Part shown: piece by piece, positions 1-13,762 of the stretch
Layout of the letters: each line of letters begins with the position of its first letter
Numbering within the stretch: the stretch's first letter is position 1
NCBI GenBank assembly: GCA_018340375.1
Contig: JAFFJZ010000003.1
Coordinates: 19,220,001 to 19,284,000, forward strand
Direction: 5' to 3'
DNA from: Gonatopus flavifemur
Lineage: Eukaryota; Arthropoda; Insecta; Hymenoptera; Dryinidae
Length of the DNA stretch: 64,000 nucleotides
The notes under the pieces: generated by a model
Database searches by the model: none
Seen by the model: only the letters and a program-made list of their open reading frames with translations
Told to the model about the DNA's origin: nothing
Made by a program: the position numbers and the translations under genes

Positions 1-180
1 GAAAGAGTTATGAAATTTCAAACAATTTTTAACAATGTACAGAAAGATATTTTGATTGAATTCTTTTGTTTTCGAGTAATTTGTCAGCATAATTTTGGTT
101 GTGTCCTTTTCTAATCAATGGGTCTGGTTGCACCTTCAGAGATCGCTGGTGTCAGCTTAAATTCGATTGAATGCACGTAA
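1..180. repeat. Dispersed repeat R1, left copy
   Basis: This stretch recurs with substitutions at about 19010-19120 and 21360-21475. Shared words include TTTTGGTTGTGTCCTTTTCT and TCTGGTTGCA followed by TTCAG and CGCTGGT. No open frame is conserved between copies, so I treat it as a non-coding dispersed repeat of unknown class. The left boundary may lie outside the window. Confidence 0.55.
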
Positions 181-643
181 AGTTATATATCCAAGTTAAA
201 TCCATTGAAATTTTAGAAATATTCTTACTTTGACGATTTCAATATATGCATTCTGTTGCATTGATACAAATAATTGAATGTATAACGTAATTCGATAACT
301 GCTATACCAGAGTTCAACTCTATCATACGTACACAAGATAATAAGCACAATCTCATTCGCTTTCATGCACTGCATTATATACGTGTATGCACCTACATAA
401 ACGTATACAATGAGAATTAACCGTGAAGGAAAGGAAAGAAAATGCAAAATAATTATAACTCACACAGCAACTGAAAAACGTTCGAACATGATCGAACTGC
501 CTGTAGAAGGATGACGAGGAATTTTAGTTTCTTTTGATGGAATATTTTTTAAATTATGAGAAATTTTCCTTCATCGCAATGGCAAATTCTGTCTGCTTTG
601 AAAAGATATAGGATTCTGAGATTCTATCTTCCAAGTGTTGAAC

Positions 644-1506
644 CCAGGGTTGGAAAAAACCCGGGGTTTTTTTTTAAACCCGATCCACTTGGGTTTCTTC
701 CGGAATTTTGTGGGCTTTTTCGGATTTTTTATTGTTATTTTTAACTCAATATGATGAACTATCGTTATTTATTACCTCAAATTGACTTGTTGAAAGTGAA
801 AACATTGTTTAAAGAATGTGCTGCGAGATTTTGGGTCTTGAGTTGAGGTTGGATCTGAGTATTTCGTTATTCGATTATTATATTTCCTTCCAATCAACGA
901 TTCAAATTTCAGCAACATTGAATATTAGGACGTGTATGTTCCAAAACATTCGTTCACGTAGATCGTTGAAACTCTCCTTATGAATTCAGAAAACAAAAAT
1001 TTATGATAACATTCCATAAACACATATGGAATAAAATCTAATGAAATTTGTATATTTATGATCATAAAATTATAACCTAATGATACATACAGTACGTAAG
1101 ATATAAATAATATATGTATAGAGGAAACAGTTGAAAAATTGGAGAATATGAATTCTACTCTATGAATCTGAATTTTCGAACAGTATTGATTCATTAGAAC
1201 TCTATCAGTGAAATTTCACTTGTTTCATCAGTGTGTATGCATTGATCGCACCAGTGACTTACACTGATAGAAGATTGAGCACTGACGAATCAGTATTTTT
1301 TACTGATTCCGATGTAGAGGGTAGGATATACGTTATGGGAATAACAAGTTACATCATTAAAAGTCAATCGCGTTACAAAACCTGATACATTACTCATATC
1401 AATGAATTGGTGGCTTTGATGAGGGTTTTTCGGGTTTTTTCAAGTGGGTTTTATCTGAAAAACCCAGTGGGTCAAACCGGGTCAGGTTTTTCCGGGCCAA
1501 CCCTGG
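644..1506. mobile_element. Inverted-terminal element with CAGGG ends (decayed)
   Basis: The ends are inverted copies: CAGGGTTGGAAAAAACCCGG begins near 645 and the mirror CCGGG(N)CCAACCCTGG ends at 1506. Further inverted proline/glycine-like words (AAACCCG, AAGTGGGTT) lie just inside both ends. The flanks GTTGAACC and TTAAAACC match at 5 of 8 positions, as expected for a worn 8-bp target duplication. The interior has no transposase-like frame, so this is a non-autonomous, probably hAT-type element. It resembles the elements at 7475-8688 and 55267-55373 in its CAGGG...CCCTGG ends. Confidence 0.5.
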
Positions 1507-2195
1507 TTAAAACCTCCTTAAAAAGTTCTCCAATCATGGAGAAAAGTTCTCAATTATTTTTGGGAGTATAGATTCCTACTTTCCGATCTCCCAAAATCTC
1601 TGCTCTGTTTCCTCAAAAAGATCTGTCAAGCTTTCACGATTACATTCAGTCCTCAAAAGAGAGAAAAAAAAGTCTCCCAAACCTACTGTTAGTAATGAAA
1701 CTTTCCAATAAAATTTTTCAATTCCCCTCAAGGGATACAATTGTGCGATCTCAAGAGTTTTGCGTCGATCCTACAGGAACTTCTTCTCATTCTTCAAAGA
1801 TATTTTATTGATAAACGTATTTGATTTGGTTTTCATAACGAATTTGAGAAAAGAACTTCAAATACGTTTGGGAAGAAGGTTTTTCTGCTATGTGGGCGAC
1901 AACAACGACAACGAACCCAACTTGAAGGTAGAAAAGAAAAAAGATATTGAATCATTCCTGAGGTCGAATTACTGACCGAAGAAGAACCCTATATACACGT
2001 TCATCGTCATTTTTTCTTCTAATATAATCAACGTTAGAGATAGAAAGGCAAGAGAAAATGGAGATATAAAAGCAAAGAAGGACGGTGAAACAACGGCGAG
2101 AGGATATACGATATACCTATAAAACATCTATCTAGGGAGAAGGTAAGGAGTAGAGAAAAAAGGGGGATAGGAGAAAGGAGACGAATTTGGGATAT

Positions 2196-2366
2196 ATGAA
2201 CGGTGATGGAATCTCAGGTAGACGATCCAGGACAGGTTCGTTGAAAACTGGAAGACCAGACAACGGAGCAACGGGGTGCGAAAGCCCGGGCTCTCTTAAT
2301 CGAAAGAACGCCAGCAGACAGCAGCAGGTGCCAGCTCGATTCAACCGTACAAAGTCTTGGGAATGA
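2196..2366 (+). CDS. Candidate short coding segment, unknown protein
   Basis: An ATG-to-TGA frame of 56 codons has coding-like composition in an otherwise AT-rich region. It encodes a basic, Ser/Arg/Gln-rich peptide with an RRSRTGSLK stretch, an SRQQQ run and the end NRTKSWE. The frame stays open upstream to 2154. An acceptor-like TCTCAG lies at 2212-2217, so the true unit could be a terminal exon starting near 2218 rather than a complete small gene. I do not recognise the protein. The opposite strand also has an open frame here but it is low-complexity. Treat as a possible last exon of a gene lying to the left. Confidence 0.3.
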   Translation: MNGDGISGRRSRTGSLKTGRPDNGATGCESPGSLNRKNASRQQQVPARFNRTKSWE

Positions 2367-2634
2367 AACCAGGATTTTTCTAGTCTCACAGTGATTCTTT
2401 TGTGATATAAAATTCTATTGCATGGAATGATGTTTGAATTTGAAAGTTTCGAAGGAGCATTGAATTGAAGATTTCAAAGTTCAACGAATGAAATTTTTAT
2501 AAAAGTAGAATTCATTTTTGATACAAAAATCAAATCAAAAGAGGAATAGTATCCAAGATCAAGTGACCGACGAATGATGTTTCCTGTTCCAAGAAAAGAT
2601 TATTTAATTTAATTTGAGACAAGGTCAATGGAAT

Positions 2635-2661
2635 CAGATGATGATGATGATGATGATGATC
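2635..2661. repeat. Trinucleotide microsatellite (GAT)n
   Basis: About nine uninterrupted GAT units are followed by a degenerate TCGTCATGATG tail. It lies outside any supported coding frame. Confidence 0.85.
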
Positions 2662-2666
2662 GTCAT

Positions 2667-5600
2667 GATGCCGAAGGGATTACTATTACGGCAATATTTG
2701 TGACGCGATGATCTTTAAAACAAGTCGAACGACTATTATCATGCATCTCTCTTTGTTTTTCACCTCCGACACGACCCTCTTCAATTGCATCTCAATTACA
2801 GGCGCTTACAAACCCCAAACGCAATAGCATACAAGGGCTTTTGTAACAAGTAATATGTCCGTAGAAAAATTCTGCCAAACAAGTTCCAGTGTACTTCTTT
2901 TTCATCTTACCCTTCCCTTTTCCTTCTCTCGTACGGTGTTACGACTTCAAGTTTAGTTATTACGTCACACTTCATTGAAATGATATTACTCCAATCTTGA
3001 TTCATCGTCTAAATGGCTGAACGACGAAAAAAAAAATCAACTACGTTTGAGACAAGTTTTTTCGTTTCTTTTGTTCCCTCCTTTATTCATCGCACAAAAT
3101 TATGAAGATGTATATATATTTTATCTCAAGATTATAACGCGATTCGTGTAGAATGAGTATTTCCAGTAAGTATGATGCAACAATAATCATGATTTTGAGT
3201 AGGTTTTTCTTTCTTTTTGGTTTCCAAAGTACTTTCAATCAAAATTTTCTAAATTCTTCCTACATTTTATTCATTGAACCAAACAACAACGTGTACTTGT
3301 CCGAATTGTGGAATTCTTCTCCAAAAAAAAAGGTGGCAGCGAAATTATTTCGTGAATGCAGACCCATGTGAAAAAATTTTCAGACATATATAATTTATAT
3401 ATAAACTATACTGAAGTATATGAAAGACAAACTTGACTTTTTACCATAATTTGAGGGAAAGAGCAAAATAGTTCCTCAAATTACAGAAGATCCCTCATTT
3501 CTGATGAGAAAGCAATTTCTCCACGAACAGGAGACGATTGCTGTGAATAAAGATCTCCGATATTTTTTAATGTCCGGATAACCAGTTGAAAAATAGATTC
3601 TCATTAGTATAGGTTGTAAGGAGAAACTGATCAAACTTTTTCTATGCTTTTTTTAGTATATAAATGACCTTGTTGATACCAAAGAGATTACAATACCGCG
3701 ATATTTTTAGACAAATTTTAAATTTTATATCCATTGGATAATTCTTAATTATCAATTTGGATCAACAATTGCTTGCTTCAGATGCTGAATTTTACTGGAA
3801 ATATTTGTTTAAACTCAAAGCGTAAACTGATCATCAATAAGTAAAAAAATATTCACATTATCTTGATGAAAATGGAAACGAGATGAGATGAAACATAAAA
3901 CTAGTAAAATAAATTTCAACTCACCCTGCATTTTCAGAAGCAATAATGGACATGTGCCTTCTCTCATCGAGAGCAGGCGCGGCATCAAATTTCCATGGAA
4001 GATCCGTGGTACCGAATTACGTAAAACAGTCACGACGATTAATTATCAATTTTTACGGCACACACATTCATTGAAATCTCCGTAATCTGTCGTTATCATG
4101 ATAGTTATCGTAACAGTGTTACGTTATATTTTGTATTTTTTGCACAATCGTCGATTATTCACAATGATCACCAAGAATCACCAAACAAATCACCAAAACC
4201 ACAATAATCACTTAGAAACGAGATCAACGAGATTGGAAATAACGGATCAAACACATCCGGAATATTTTCATTTATCGCACAATTTATATTAAACTATTGT
4301 CGGTCAATCATTCGTTCAAGAACAGTTGATTTTATTGACTTCGTCACGTCCCCTTTTACTTATTTTATTTTTTATAACTCTGTTCAAATTTTGATAATTC
4401 TTTTGTGCCGATATTGTGAAGACTCAATCCTTGGAAGAGACTATAATCCAAATCGGTAACTCCCGCGTCGTAGATTCAGTTCTGAAACAATGGATAAAAG
4501 AAACGTGAGTTTACATTCTGATATATCTGTTATTCGATTCATCAAAATTTCAAGAGATTAAAAAGGGGAGATAAATTACAAGTATGGGATTCCGCTTACC
4601 ACGATAATAATTATAAAAAGATTCAAATTATTTTACGAAGCGTGTAAGATATGTATTTGATTTGCAGATTTGTTTGAGTAGTTCCTGAGTAAATTTCGCA
4701 CAACAACAGTGCGATTCGAAGCTTTGAGTTGTGAATTTCAGAAGTTCATCGAGTTTTTTTACAGCATATATTATATATTATACTAAAGGTAGAGTGAGAA
4801 AAATTACAGTTCTTAAATGTAAATCCAATAGTATGATTTTTTCTGGCAAAAATATCTCTCAAATCCTATTATTATGAAAACAAAGTGATTGATTTAACAC
4901 AAAGTGTTGTTCCATTTGAATCATTCTTTGAAAATTTATCATTCCAATGGAGCAAAATGAAAAAACGGAAAAACACTTTTTTCTTGAGACTTGAAAACTG
5001 ATTCTAAGTAATTACGATGTACTGGATACGAAAATAATATCAAATTCCTTGAAATTAGCTCTATTTCTGTGATTGTTTATATATAAATATAAAATTTATC
5101 AATTATATAGATGAGATGTAAAAATTATGTACAAGAAATCACAAGAACATTATTTTTGTACTTGGCACATCAAAATCACTACAAATCACTTTCCAAACCA
5201 TGTTCTTGAAACTTGAATCACTTATACAAACGAAACGAAAATTCAAACTGAAAAGATATGATGGTCATTGGGTATTTATCTGCTCGAATGAACTCTTTGA
5301 GCCTGGAAGAGAATGAAAGAATAAAAAATGTACTGCAAGATTTCGAGTTTTGTTTGATTACGAAGTCATTTCGATAAACGATTGGAACTTCAACAACATC
5401 CCGAAACTCAGGGGAACCAGAGAAAAGATTTTTCCCTGTCAATTTTAATTCACCTTTATTCATTTTCATATTCACCATTCATCCAAATGTACTCTGTATG
5501 CAAACCTACAAAAGTAATTATCTTCCAAAATGTCAGAAACTCTAAATGCTCGGTCTACTAAATTTCTCCTCAAGTTCAGCGATGCTCTTCCGCAATTTAT

Positions 5601-7474
5601 ACCCCATGGAACCCGCTATGGATGAAGATTAAATCCCTCCCATAGGAGCACTGAAAACTTCTCAGAATATCTTTGAAACATCTCAAAGACCACTAATGTC
5701 CGCCATTTCTCACGTTTCAAACTGAAAACATTCCTGCAAAATTCCTTGAACATTGTTTCAATGTAACGTTCATGATGTTCATTATAAAAATTGAATTTTT
5801 TTTACAGGGCCTGAATGCTTAACTCATTTTTGTTATGCTTCACGGCTTGAATTTGATCTTTTGTGTCAAAATTCAACCAAAATTTTGAATGAATCATTTG
5901 GGATCATTTGACGTGTTGAAGATACACAAAATTTTGCCTCAGTTGAATTGTACACAGTGATAAATTTGGGGTATTTTCAACACACTTGTATGTTTCAGGA
6001 GGCCCACCTGCGATTTATGTCAAATATTGACACAAAAATGTTAAATTTACACTGAAAATCTGGGAATTCAACTCAAACTATGAGTAGACCTCCTGTGATA
6101 CAAAATTTTTCGCTGTGTATAAGAATCGATTCCTTTTTTATACAAAATATATTAAACTTTTATCGATATTTCATACGAATTAATGAACATCAAGTATTTT
6201 GTCTAAAAAAAAAAAATACTCACTCCGATAAGGAGGTGGTAATTTTCTCCTGACAAGGAGTTTTGAAAATATATCCAAACAGGTGTTCTCGTGTGCGTTG
6301 CCACAACTCTTATATCAACTCCTTTCAATATAGATTACGAATGTTCGATAGAAATTGCAAAAATGTGAGCAGGATTTAAGGACAATGAATTTTTCAAGAA
6401 GATGTTCGAATTTTCCTGTATGAAAAAACACCCCTCGTGATCTACTGTACATTATTTGGTCGATTTTTCATCGTTACGAAGAAATAAGTCATTCAGTGTT
6501 TTCAGTTTTCTGCAAGTCACATAGCGTCGTCGGCGTAGTTACTTTTGACGAGAGACGATCGAATACACCATTAATGTACCAACGTATATCTATCTCTCTC
6601 GACTATGAAAACGTGGGACGCGCATGTCCAAGCTGCTCGAACCTCCCCCTTCCTTCACCCCTTCCACACCCGACCAACCATCCTTCTTCCGAAACATATG
6701 TAGACCGGGGCACGTTGTTGGTTGAGAAAAGTTAATCGATATTGTCGTCGGCTCTGGTTGATGTTTTTATCCTTCTTTTTCCTGTTCTCCGTAAACAATT
6801 GGAGAATTTTGGTAAGGAATAAAGTACTTGATCAATTCTCAGATAAACAAATCCCCTACGTACGGAGCTATCAACTTCCAATTAATTGCCAAAGACTGCC
6901 ATCTCGAAACTATGAAACTTCCCTTTTGTATGCAGCGGCAAAAGAAATTTTTCTATTTCGTTGGCATAATTTGTGTGTCCCAAAAAATATCCCACATGAA
7001 TATCACACACGAATTCAACTCCTAGAGTTTTGGTCAAGGTTCGATAGGAGCTACACCTAAAATAGGGGAGAAATGATGATATCGATCCCAGGATTGGGTT
7101 CAGTGAATTGACAAGAGTTAGATTGAGCTTGATTGAAAAGAAAAACCAATGCCACGCCAAGTGAGGTCATTTACGTCACTTCACGTGGGAAGGAAGTATG
7201 GGGATATCGATTCTTAGACGAGGCTCTTTAAATCAAATAAATAAATGATTGATACGTTGGGAGAAATTTGATTCAGTTTTGGTTGATGTCATTTCATCAA
7301 TAATATACGAGAAAAAGAGAGATAGAGAGAAAATGAAATTACATATGAAATTCTATTGTTTTCTTAGAATTAATAATAATTGGATGAACTAAATGAATTT
7401 ATATCTCAAGTCGACTTCAACTTTTGGAGACGGAATTTTTGCTTGAGTTCGTTAAGATTGAAATTTTATGTATG
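2667..7474. other. Gene-poor stretch
   Basis: I see no supported gene here. Open frames are short, leucine/phenylalanine-rich and not bounded by convincing splice sites. Contents noticed: AT-rich palindromic bits around 5075-5110; a segment at about 4690-4880 that resembles 58025-58190 (shared order of TTGTGAATT...AAGTTCAT, a TATATTA run, GTGAGAAA or GTGAAAGAAA, and AAATTCAGTAG-like words); degenerate repeat ends near 5800-6190, including a worn piece of the ATCGATTC/TTTTTATA hAT-type family at about 6118-6180; and a pyrimidine-rich patch at 6600-6700. Confidence 0.5.
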
Positions 7475-8688
7475 CATGGTGTCTACTGTTATCGAGAAAT
7501 TCGATTCAACGACTTTTCCAGGAGTTTCCAGGAGGAAAATCGATTCAAAAGTTCTAGGACTGTGATGATTTTGTTTCGTTAGGCATCTTTGAGGATGAGA
7601 TGAGCTCGTTAGACGTCGAATAAAGAGATAGAAACACATCAACGTGTATACAGGGTTACAAATTTTCAAATGCACTTTTTACGCAAGATTCTTCTTCCGA
7701 AGTCCTATTTATTCTTCATTTCAGAAAATTCCTAATCGATTGGTCTATATCTCACGGAGACGAATTTTTGCAAGTTTTTCATCAATTTGCTCCAGCACTT
7801 GGTAAAATTTGCAAGTGAAGTTTGAAAAATCCTTACCCTCGTGACCTATTCATTTTTCATTTCAGAAGATTTTGAATCGATTGGTCTATACCTTACCTTA
7901 TGAAAACAAATTTTCCAATTGGTAAAATTGACAACCCCGGCAATAATACAACGTGTGAACAACGTACAAAAATAATATCTGTCTTATTTTTCACTCTTCG
8001 CAAGTTGTCCGAATATTATTCCATATTACCTTTCATTCTCTAAATCTAATATGAGAAGTATTCCCGATTTTGCATCGATTTCACGTATCTACACAGTTTT
8101 ATCATGTTTTTCTCTGACACGGAGGAATAAATTTTCAATTTTAAACCTCCTTCGATACTTTTTCTCTTCAAAGTTCGACCAGCTCGGATTTTTATATCAA
8201 CTTGGGAATCAATATTATCTATCGATGGAATTTTTCGATGATTCAAATCATATTTTTGACTTCCGCAATGTCCAACGAGACTAGATCCAAAGTCTTATGA
8301 TATTTCAATCAGATTCCACCAAGTCATCGTCATATACGTTTTATAAGACATCTCTTTCAGAGGGAACGAAATTTTCACTTATTAATTTTCATTTCATCGA
8401 GCATAAATCATGGAATAAAATTTAAACTTGAAGAAAATGCTTTTTTTGATGGATATTAGTAACAGGTATGTTTCATTTTGTATTTGGACAACATATTCGA
8501 TCAAGTTTCAAGCCCCAGGTATTCAATTGAAACACGAATATCGCAGTTTATAATCGAAAATGCAATTCCAACTTTTTCCAGGATAAAAAAAAATGATTCC
8601 AGGTCTTTTCTAGGCTTTAAGGAGAGATTCTGATTTCCCAGGATACTTCCAGAATTCAAGGATATACAAGGAGTAGTAGACACCCTGG
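7475..8688. mobile_element. CAGGG-type inverted-terminal element, 1.2 kb
   Basis: The left end reads CATGGTGTCTACTG and the right end is the inverse, AGTAGACACCCTGG, so the consensus is CAGGGTGTCTACT. Both inner flanks also carry TTCCAGG words in opposite orientation. The flanks TATGTATG and TATGAGAG share only the first four to five bases, so the duplication is worn. No transposase is visible inside. Its ends resemble hAT-type termini. Confidence 0.45.
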
Positions 8689-11600
8689 TATGAGAGCATA
8701 AAATTGTGAATTATATAGATGTTCCTTAATCATTCGTACAAGGAAGAAATGAGCAAAATCGAATCGATCTTTGAAGAAAACATTTTATCGGAAGGAATTC
8801 TACACAAATTTTTGATATCAAGAGTATGAAAGATGAATTATATTACGAGGAACAGATTTAAGATGGGGTGCTCCCTGAACTTGAATTGGTGAAACCTTGC
8901 TGTTGCTGTAGTTGAGAAACCTCTGGAAGATATTTCGTGCCACCTTTTCTCGTAAATTATACGTTATCCGGAAATTTTCAATGCATAATAATAAAATCCA
9001 TAACCAGGATTAGACTTTGGAGTCTTCTAAAGTGAACGCCCAGGTCAACTGGAACTTGGTCTCCACTAATAGAAATGTATTATCCCCCGCTCAAAGGAAT
9101 CCAATTGTTTCCTTCGGAAAGCTTCACCGAATATAGATTTTAATTTTTGAACGATGTCAAAAACTTTGCATGATTTCGTTCCCAATATTCATACATCACG
9201 AAGAAAATCCCAATTTCCACTCAGAGTCTAATCTCAGATATGCATTCAATCATTATCCATTCCAAATTTGTATTCATCACATAATTTAAGGAAGGAAGCG
9301 CAAATTTTACATGCTTCTTTTGATGCTTGAGTCCCCTCAATGATTCTTCAGAAACTGAAATCAATGAGATTCCTTCTGAGAGACGCTTCCCATCGATTGA
9401 ATCAATATTCACTGATCGTGTCAAATTTAGAGAATGAGTGCACCAATGGCTGAATAATTGAGCATACGTTACTGTAAATTGCTACTCTTTTTCCAAACAA
9501 CGTTTATGAATTTACTTATTTTTTATTTTATATGACATTTTCAAAATTACATATAACTTATATATAAGCCGTATCAAATTTAATATAAATTATATATAAT
9601 TCTGAGGAATTTTCTATTCGAGTACTCACAAAGATATTCATGAAAATGTGTGAAGTTTTCAAATTTACCAAAGAACGAACAGGTTGAAAAATCTATGCTG
9701 TGGAAGCTATAATTTATTGTATGAAAAATATTCATGTCTCTTATACTAACATTATTCAATTTGGAAGTATTCTTTAATTCGTTTTACGGACAGCATGCAT
9801 CCACTAGCGCACCCACCCTACTAATTCTCTATGATTCAAAATTAAACATTTAGAGCTAATAATTACCGGTTTATCGTCAAATCTTTTATCTTATAATCTA
9901 GACTTATGAAATATATTCGTTACCAAGCTTTTGTTGATGAATTTCAAATTCTGTGTTGGCATTCAATTATATTTTTCTAGCAAAGTTTCGTCAGCTTTTG
10001 ATTGAACTACTGTCTTCATCGAGTTCATCCATACATTTGTTGGTTATTGTACAATTGATAACTTTCAGACATACAATTGTTCCGAGAATAGGTGATCAGC
10101 ATCCAATGTGTATTCGATGTTCGAGGTCAGTTAAAGACTTGTATTAGTAATTATATAGTTTCGTAGTCCTCAGTTCTACGACAGCTTCAAAGCAAGAAAA
10201 GGAAAATCTGGATAAAATCTATGATTTCTTTCTGAAGTTGAGGTGTTTTTCTCTACCCTTTTTGATTCGCTTTTTTCAAAGGTTCCTTTGATTTGATAAT
10301 TCATAATTTTGATATTGCTGTGTTGATGAGTCTTTTAAGGTTTGCCAAAGAAACGGAGTGGGTAATTGATCTCAAAATGGAATGAGTATCTCTCTTAATT
10401 CTGGTGGTTCATTTCCTCTTCAGTGCTCAATCTCTTTCTTTGGATATTCTTTCTCTCTTTATTTCTTCATAAACATAGTACATTTCATTTCTTATAGGAA
10501 ATTTATTCCGGAGAATGACAAATTTATATTTTTGCTGTATTTTTTTATGAATCCACATTCGTTTCATTGATGTCGGACTTGGCTGTTATATTTTTGTATG
10601 GACATCTGAACACTAATCAAATCTTGTTAGACTTGAATGGTTATTATTTGGAATTATTATTCTCCATGGATGGGGAATTCTCTCTGTTTGAAGAGGAAAC
10701 CCAAGACAACCCAAGAGGAGGAAATAATTCTTCGAATTGGGAGAAAAATCCCTTATTTTTGAAACGAAATCTAGCACTAAGGTAAAGAAAAAATCCCTCA
10801 CATTTTTTACAGTGTCATGATAAAATGACTATGAAAATTGCTCTCTCATCGTTTACTACATTTTCCATGATAGTTATGTGATTTAAATTCCCAATTATGT
10901 AGATGAATTAACACCTCCCTCCACTCATAACTCTCGATCAGTCTCTCTACAGAAAATGCAGAAGATATGAATCAATTAAAATATTGGTACCTTCAAGTAT
11001 GATGACTTGTAATAAAAGCTCACAACAAAATTGCGATTGTTATCAGATCATTTTCATCTACTATAACCCACTCTGATCTTCCCTCTTATACTATATTCTT
11101 TCTAAATTATCTTTGATCCATTGCCAACATATTTCAGCACGTCCAACCGCACTTTTTCAAATTACATGAAATGTGTCCCATTACTCTCTTATCAAACAAG
11201 ATTCTTTTCTCATCCACACAACGATTTCAATTATCCAGAACTTTATGACTTGTTATTTTATTTTCACCCATCCTGTCGTCTTGGTTTTTTCTAAATCTTC
11301 ATGCCAATGAGTTGTTCAACCCTTCAAGTATGAACAGCTATACATTTTTATTCTTTTCTCAATACTTCTCAATTTCAGAGCGTTGATTCTTGTCATAATT
11401 GGAAAATCATTAGAATGTGTTCTGAATAACGTCAAAGTCAATTCATGACTGAAAAATTTGTCACAATCAGTCAAGATGATATCAAAATCAGTGAATTCTC
11501 AGTCAAACTATTTTATAACTTGTTGTCCTCACTGGACAAGTCTTGAAACACAACCAGCTTCAAAGTTATGGCTCGATAGTCGGTAGAGAAGTCGTCAAAT

Positions 11601-12526
11601 TCATCTTTTTTCCTCGGAGAATGAGTCTTCAAGATAGCATTTTCTTTCTCATAATTAGAATCAATAATCCAAATCATATTACAAACCAATAAATCTCCAG
11701 TCACTATGGAATGTACGTTGTTCTGATAACGAACAAGTATTTATAGTTCTCTTGAACTCTGCTGTACAAGAATTTCATATTCGATGTTAAATTTAGATAC
11801 ACCAAATCTTAAAGAGAATATACAAAACCCACGAATGTTATAAGACTTCGTTCATTCGAGTTTTCCTTTTGTATACGGTTTTCCTTCAACGGGAAAGATG
11901 GCATGTGCATCGTGGTAGTTCGGAGCATCAGAAACTTGAATCCATCTCAAATATAAATTGAATTGACACATACGTTTGAAACGACTCGTGCAAAATGTTT
12001 CTCCGCAAGCGGAAGTGTTATATTCACACTTATTGAGCATTTAGAATGGATAATTGACAACGGTATTTCAATTGTACAAACATTCCATATAATTCTGTTT
12101 CCCTATGTTCCATACAATCTCAATTAACTTCAAGATTCTGTCGGTGAGAATATATCCCATTGGTTATGATTTCTCACTATAATTCGCGATGGTTACTCAT
12201 TAACGAATCCTGTCAATTTCAAGGGAATCCTTATGAAGAGGTATTGATGGATGCTTTACAACTCGGAGCGTTATTCGTCCGTTTTCACTGGTTTCACTGC
12301 AGAACATTGTAAAGCACTTCTTGATATTCCAGAGGTTCCTCTATGAATTATTGTTCTTTGATTGTGATCTTCTCTCACATTGCGTATATAATTCGCATTT
12401 CTTAATCAATTATTTGACTAGTGGAATAGAAATAATAACACTGATTAGAAACGACTGAATTGGGTATTTATTAAAATCGACATAGTTTCTTTTTACAAAT
12501 ATAACATCTCATGAAGAATTTGTGTA
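8689..12526. other. Gene-poor stretch
   Basis: No supported gene. An AT-rich palindromic repeat of the AATTATATATAATT type sits at about 9545-9615. A minus-strand frame at 11852-12040 has a few non-AT codons and a GTATGT donor-like site inside it, but no homology that I recognise. Confidence 0.45.
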
Positions 12527-12717
12527 CACTGAAAAAAATGTATGGCGAATTATAGGACAGGAACAATTTTGACTATAATTTAAAACAAATTATGGTAATT
12601 CCAAGTAAAGTGGAGCACTTTCGATACTAGTTGCAGTAAATTATACCCCAAACTTGTCCCTGTCTCAAATTTCATTTTAAATTGTGGTAGATACGAGGAA
12701 GAATTTTTTGTGCGTGT
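12527..12717. repeat. Short inverted-terminal repeat element
   Basis: The ends CACTGAAAAAAAT and ATTTTTTGTGCGTG are approximate inverses, and the sequence TGTA flanks both sides. The interior is AT-rich and non-coding. The CACTGA(G)AAAAA start motif recurs elsewhere in the window (19147, 62630, 52738), suggesting a scattered family. Confidence 0.35.
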
Positions 12718-13716
12718 ACACATTCACATCTTGAGCAGAATATCCAGAAGCTGTTTCTATTTCATAAAATACACCAGTGGATAAGAGATTTATCTGGGCA
12801 TACACTAAAAATGAATACAATAATTAGCGTTTAACAGTACTTTACACACGAATCAATGCAACTTACATTATTTTGTCTTGTTTCCCAATGTATCGACTAG
12901 AATTTTATCAGGGATAAAGCTCCTGTGAATGATTATTCTATATCCCACAGTTACAAAAGTATTGAAAAAACACCGTCCTGTGTATGAACAAAGTGTCGGG
13001 AAGGGTTGAATATTATTCCCATCGATCTTGCCAATTTGCCACCAAAATAAGTGATAAAAGGATAATCTACTTGAAACACGAAGAGCTCGCCGCGCTTTGA
13101 ATCATTAATGTTTGATTGAGGGAAAATTATTCTAGTGAATAATTATTATTATTTGTTATTTGGTTTAATCCAGATAATCCAACACTAAATTTTGGATTAG
13201 AGGATTGATAAGTTTCTGTGTATAAAATTTATTATAATTCGATGTAAAATTCTAGTGGTGAAATTTAGGGAGCATAAAAAATGAATCACCAAAATCGTAC
13301 ACGTTAATTTTTCGTACCGACTGTACTCCCAAAACCTTCGTATTGTTCCACTGATGATCAGAGGAAGAAGAAACACGAAGATAATGACGAATGCAGTCGA
13401 TGCGAAGTAATAAAGCTCTAAAATTAAACTCAGTTGTTGAGGTTGAAATCCTTTCAAAGTATGTCATGTAGAATCATTCTACTTGTACTGAAAAAAAAGA
13501 AAGAAAGCAAAGTAAGCATGAATTCACAAATACTTTGGTATTTTACATTACCAGGATTAATATTGATGTATTAGTAGTAGCAGTACAATAACAGCAGTGC
13601 GGATTTATTATACAAGAGAGGGATAGATAATGTGCGAATATACACAACGAAGCGCGACGAACTTGACTCTCAAAGAACTAACAACTGTAACAATACGACA
13701 GCGACAAAACGGGGAC

Positions 13717-13761
<45 letters not shown>
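13717..13761 (+). repeat. Trinucleotide microsatellite (CAT)15
   Basis: Fifteen perfect CAT units. In the frame running from 13630 it would encode a run of 15 histidines, but that frame lacks other coding support. A related GTCGTCGTCGT tail follows. Confidence 0.9.

Positions 13762-13762
<1 letters not shown>

Noticed and set aside
2132..2389. 85-codon minus-strand frame
   Set aside because: Low-complexity Pro/Ser/Leu composition; the plus-strand frame over the same segment is more coding-like.
6722..7060. 112-codon plus-strand frame
   Set aside because: Hydrophobic start looks like a signal peptide, but the codons are AT-biased and the frame overlaps another equally open frame; no splice sites or family.
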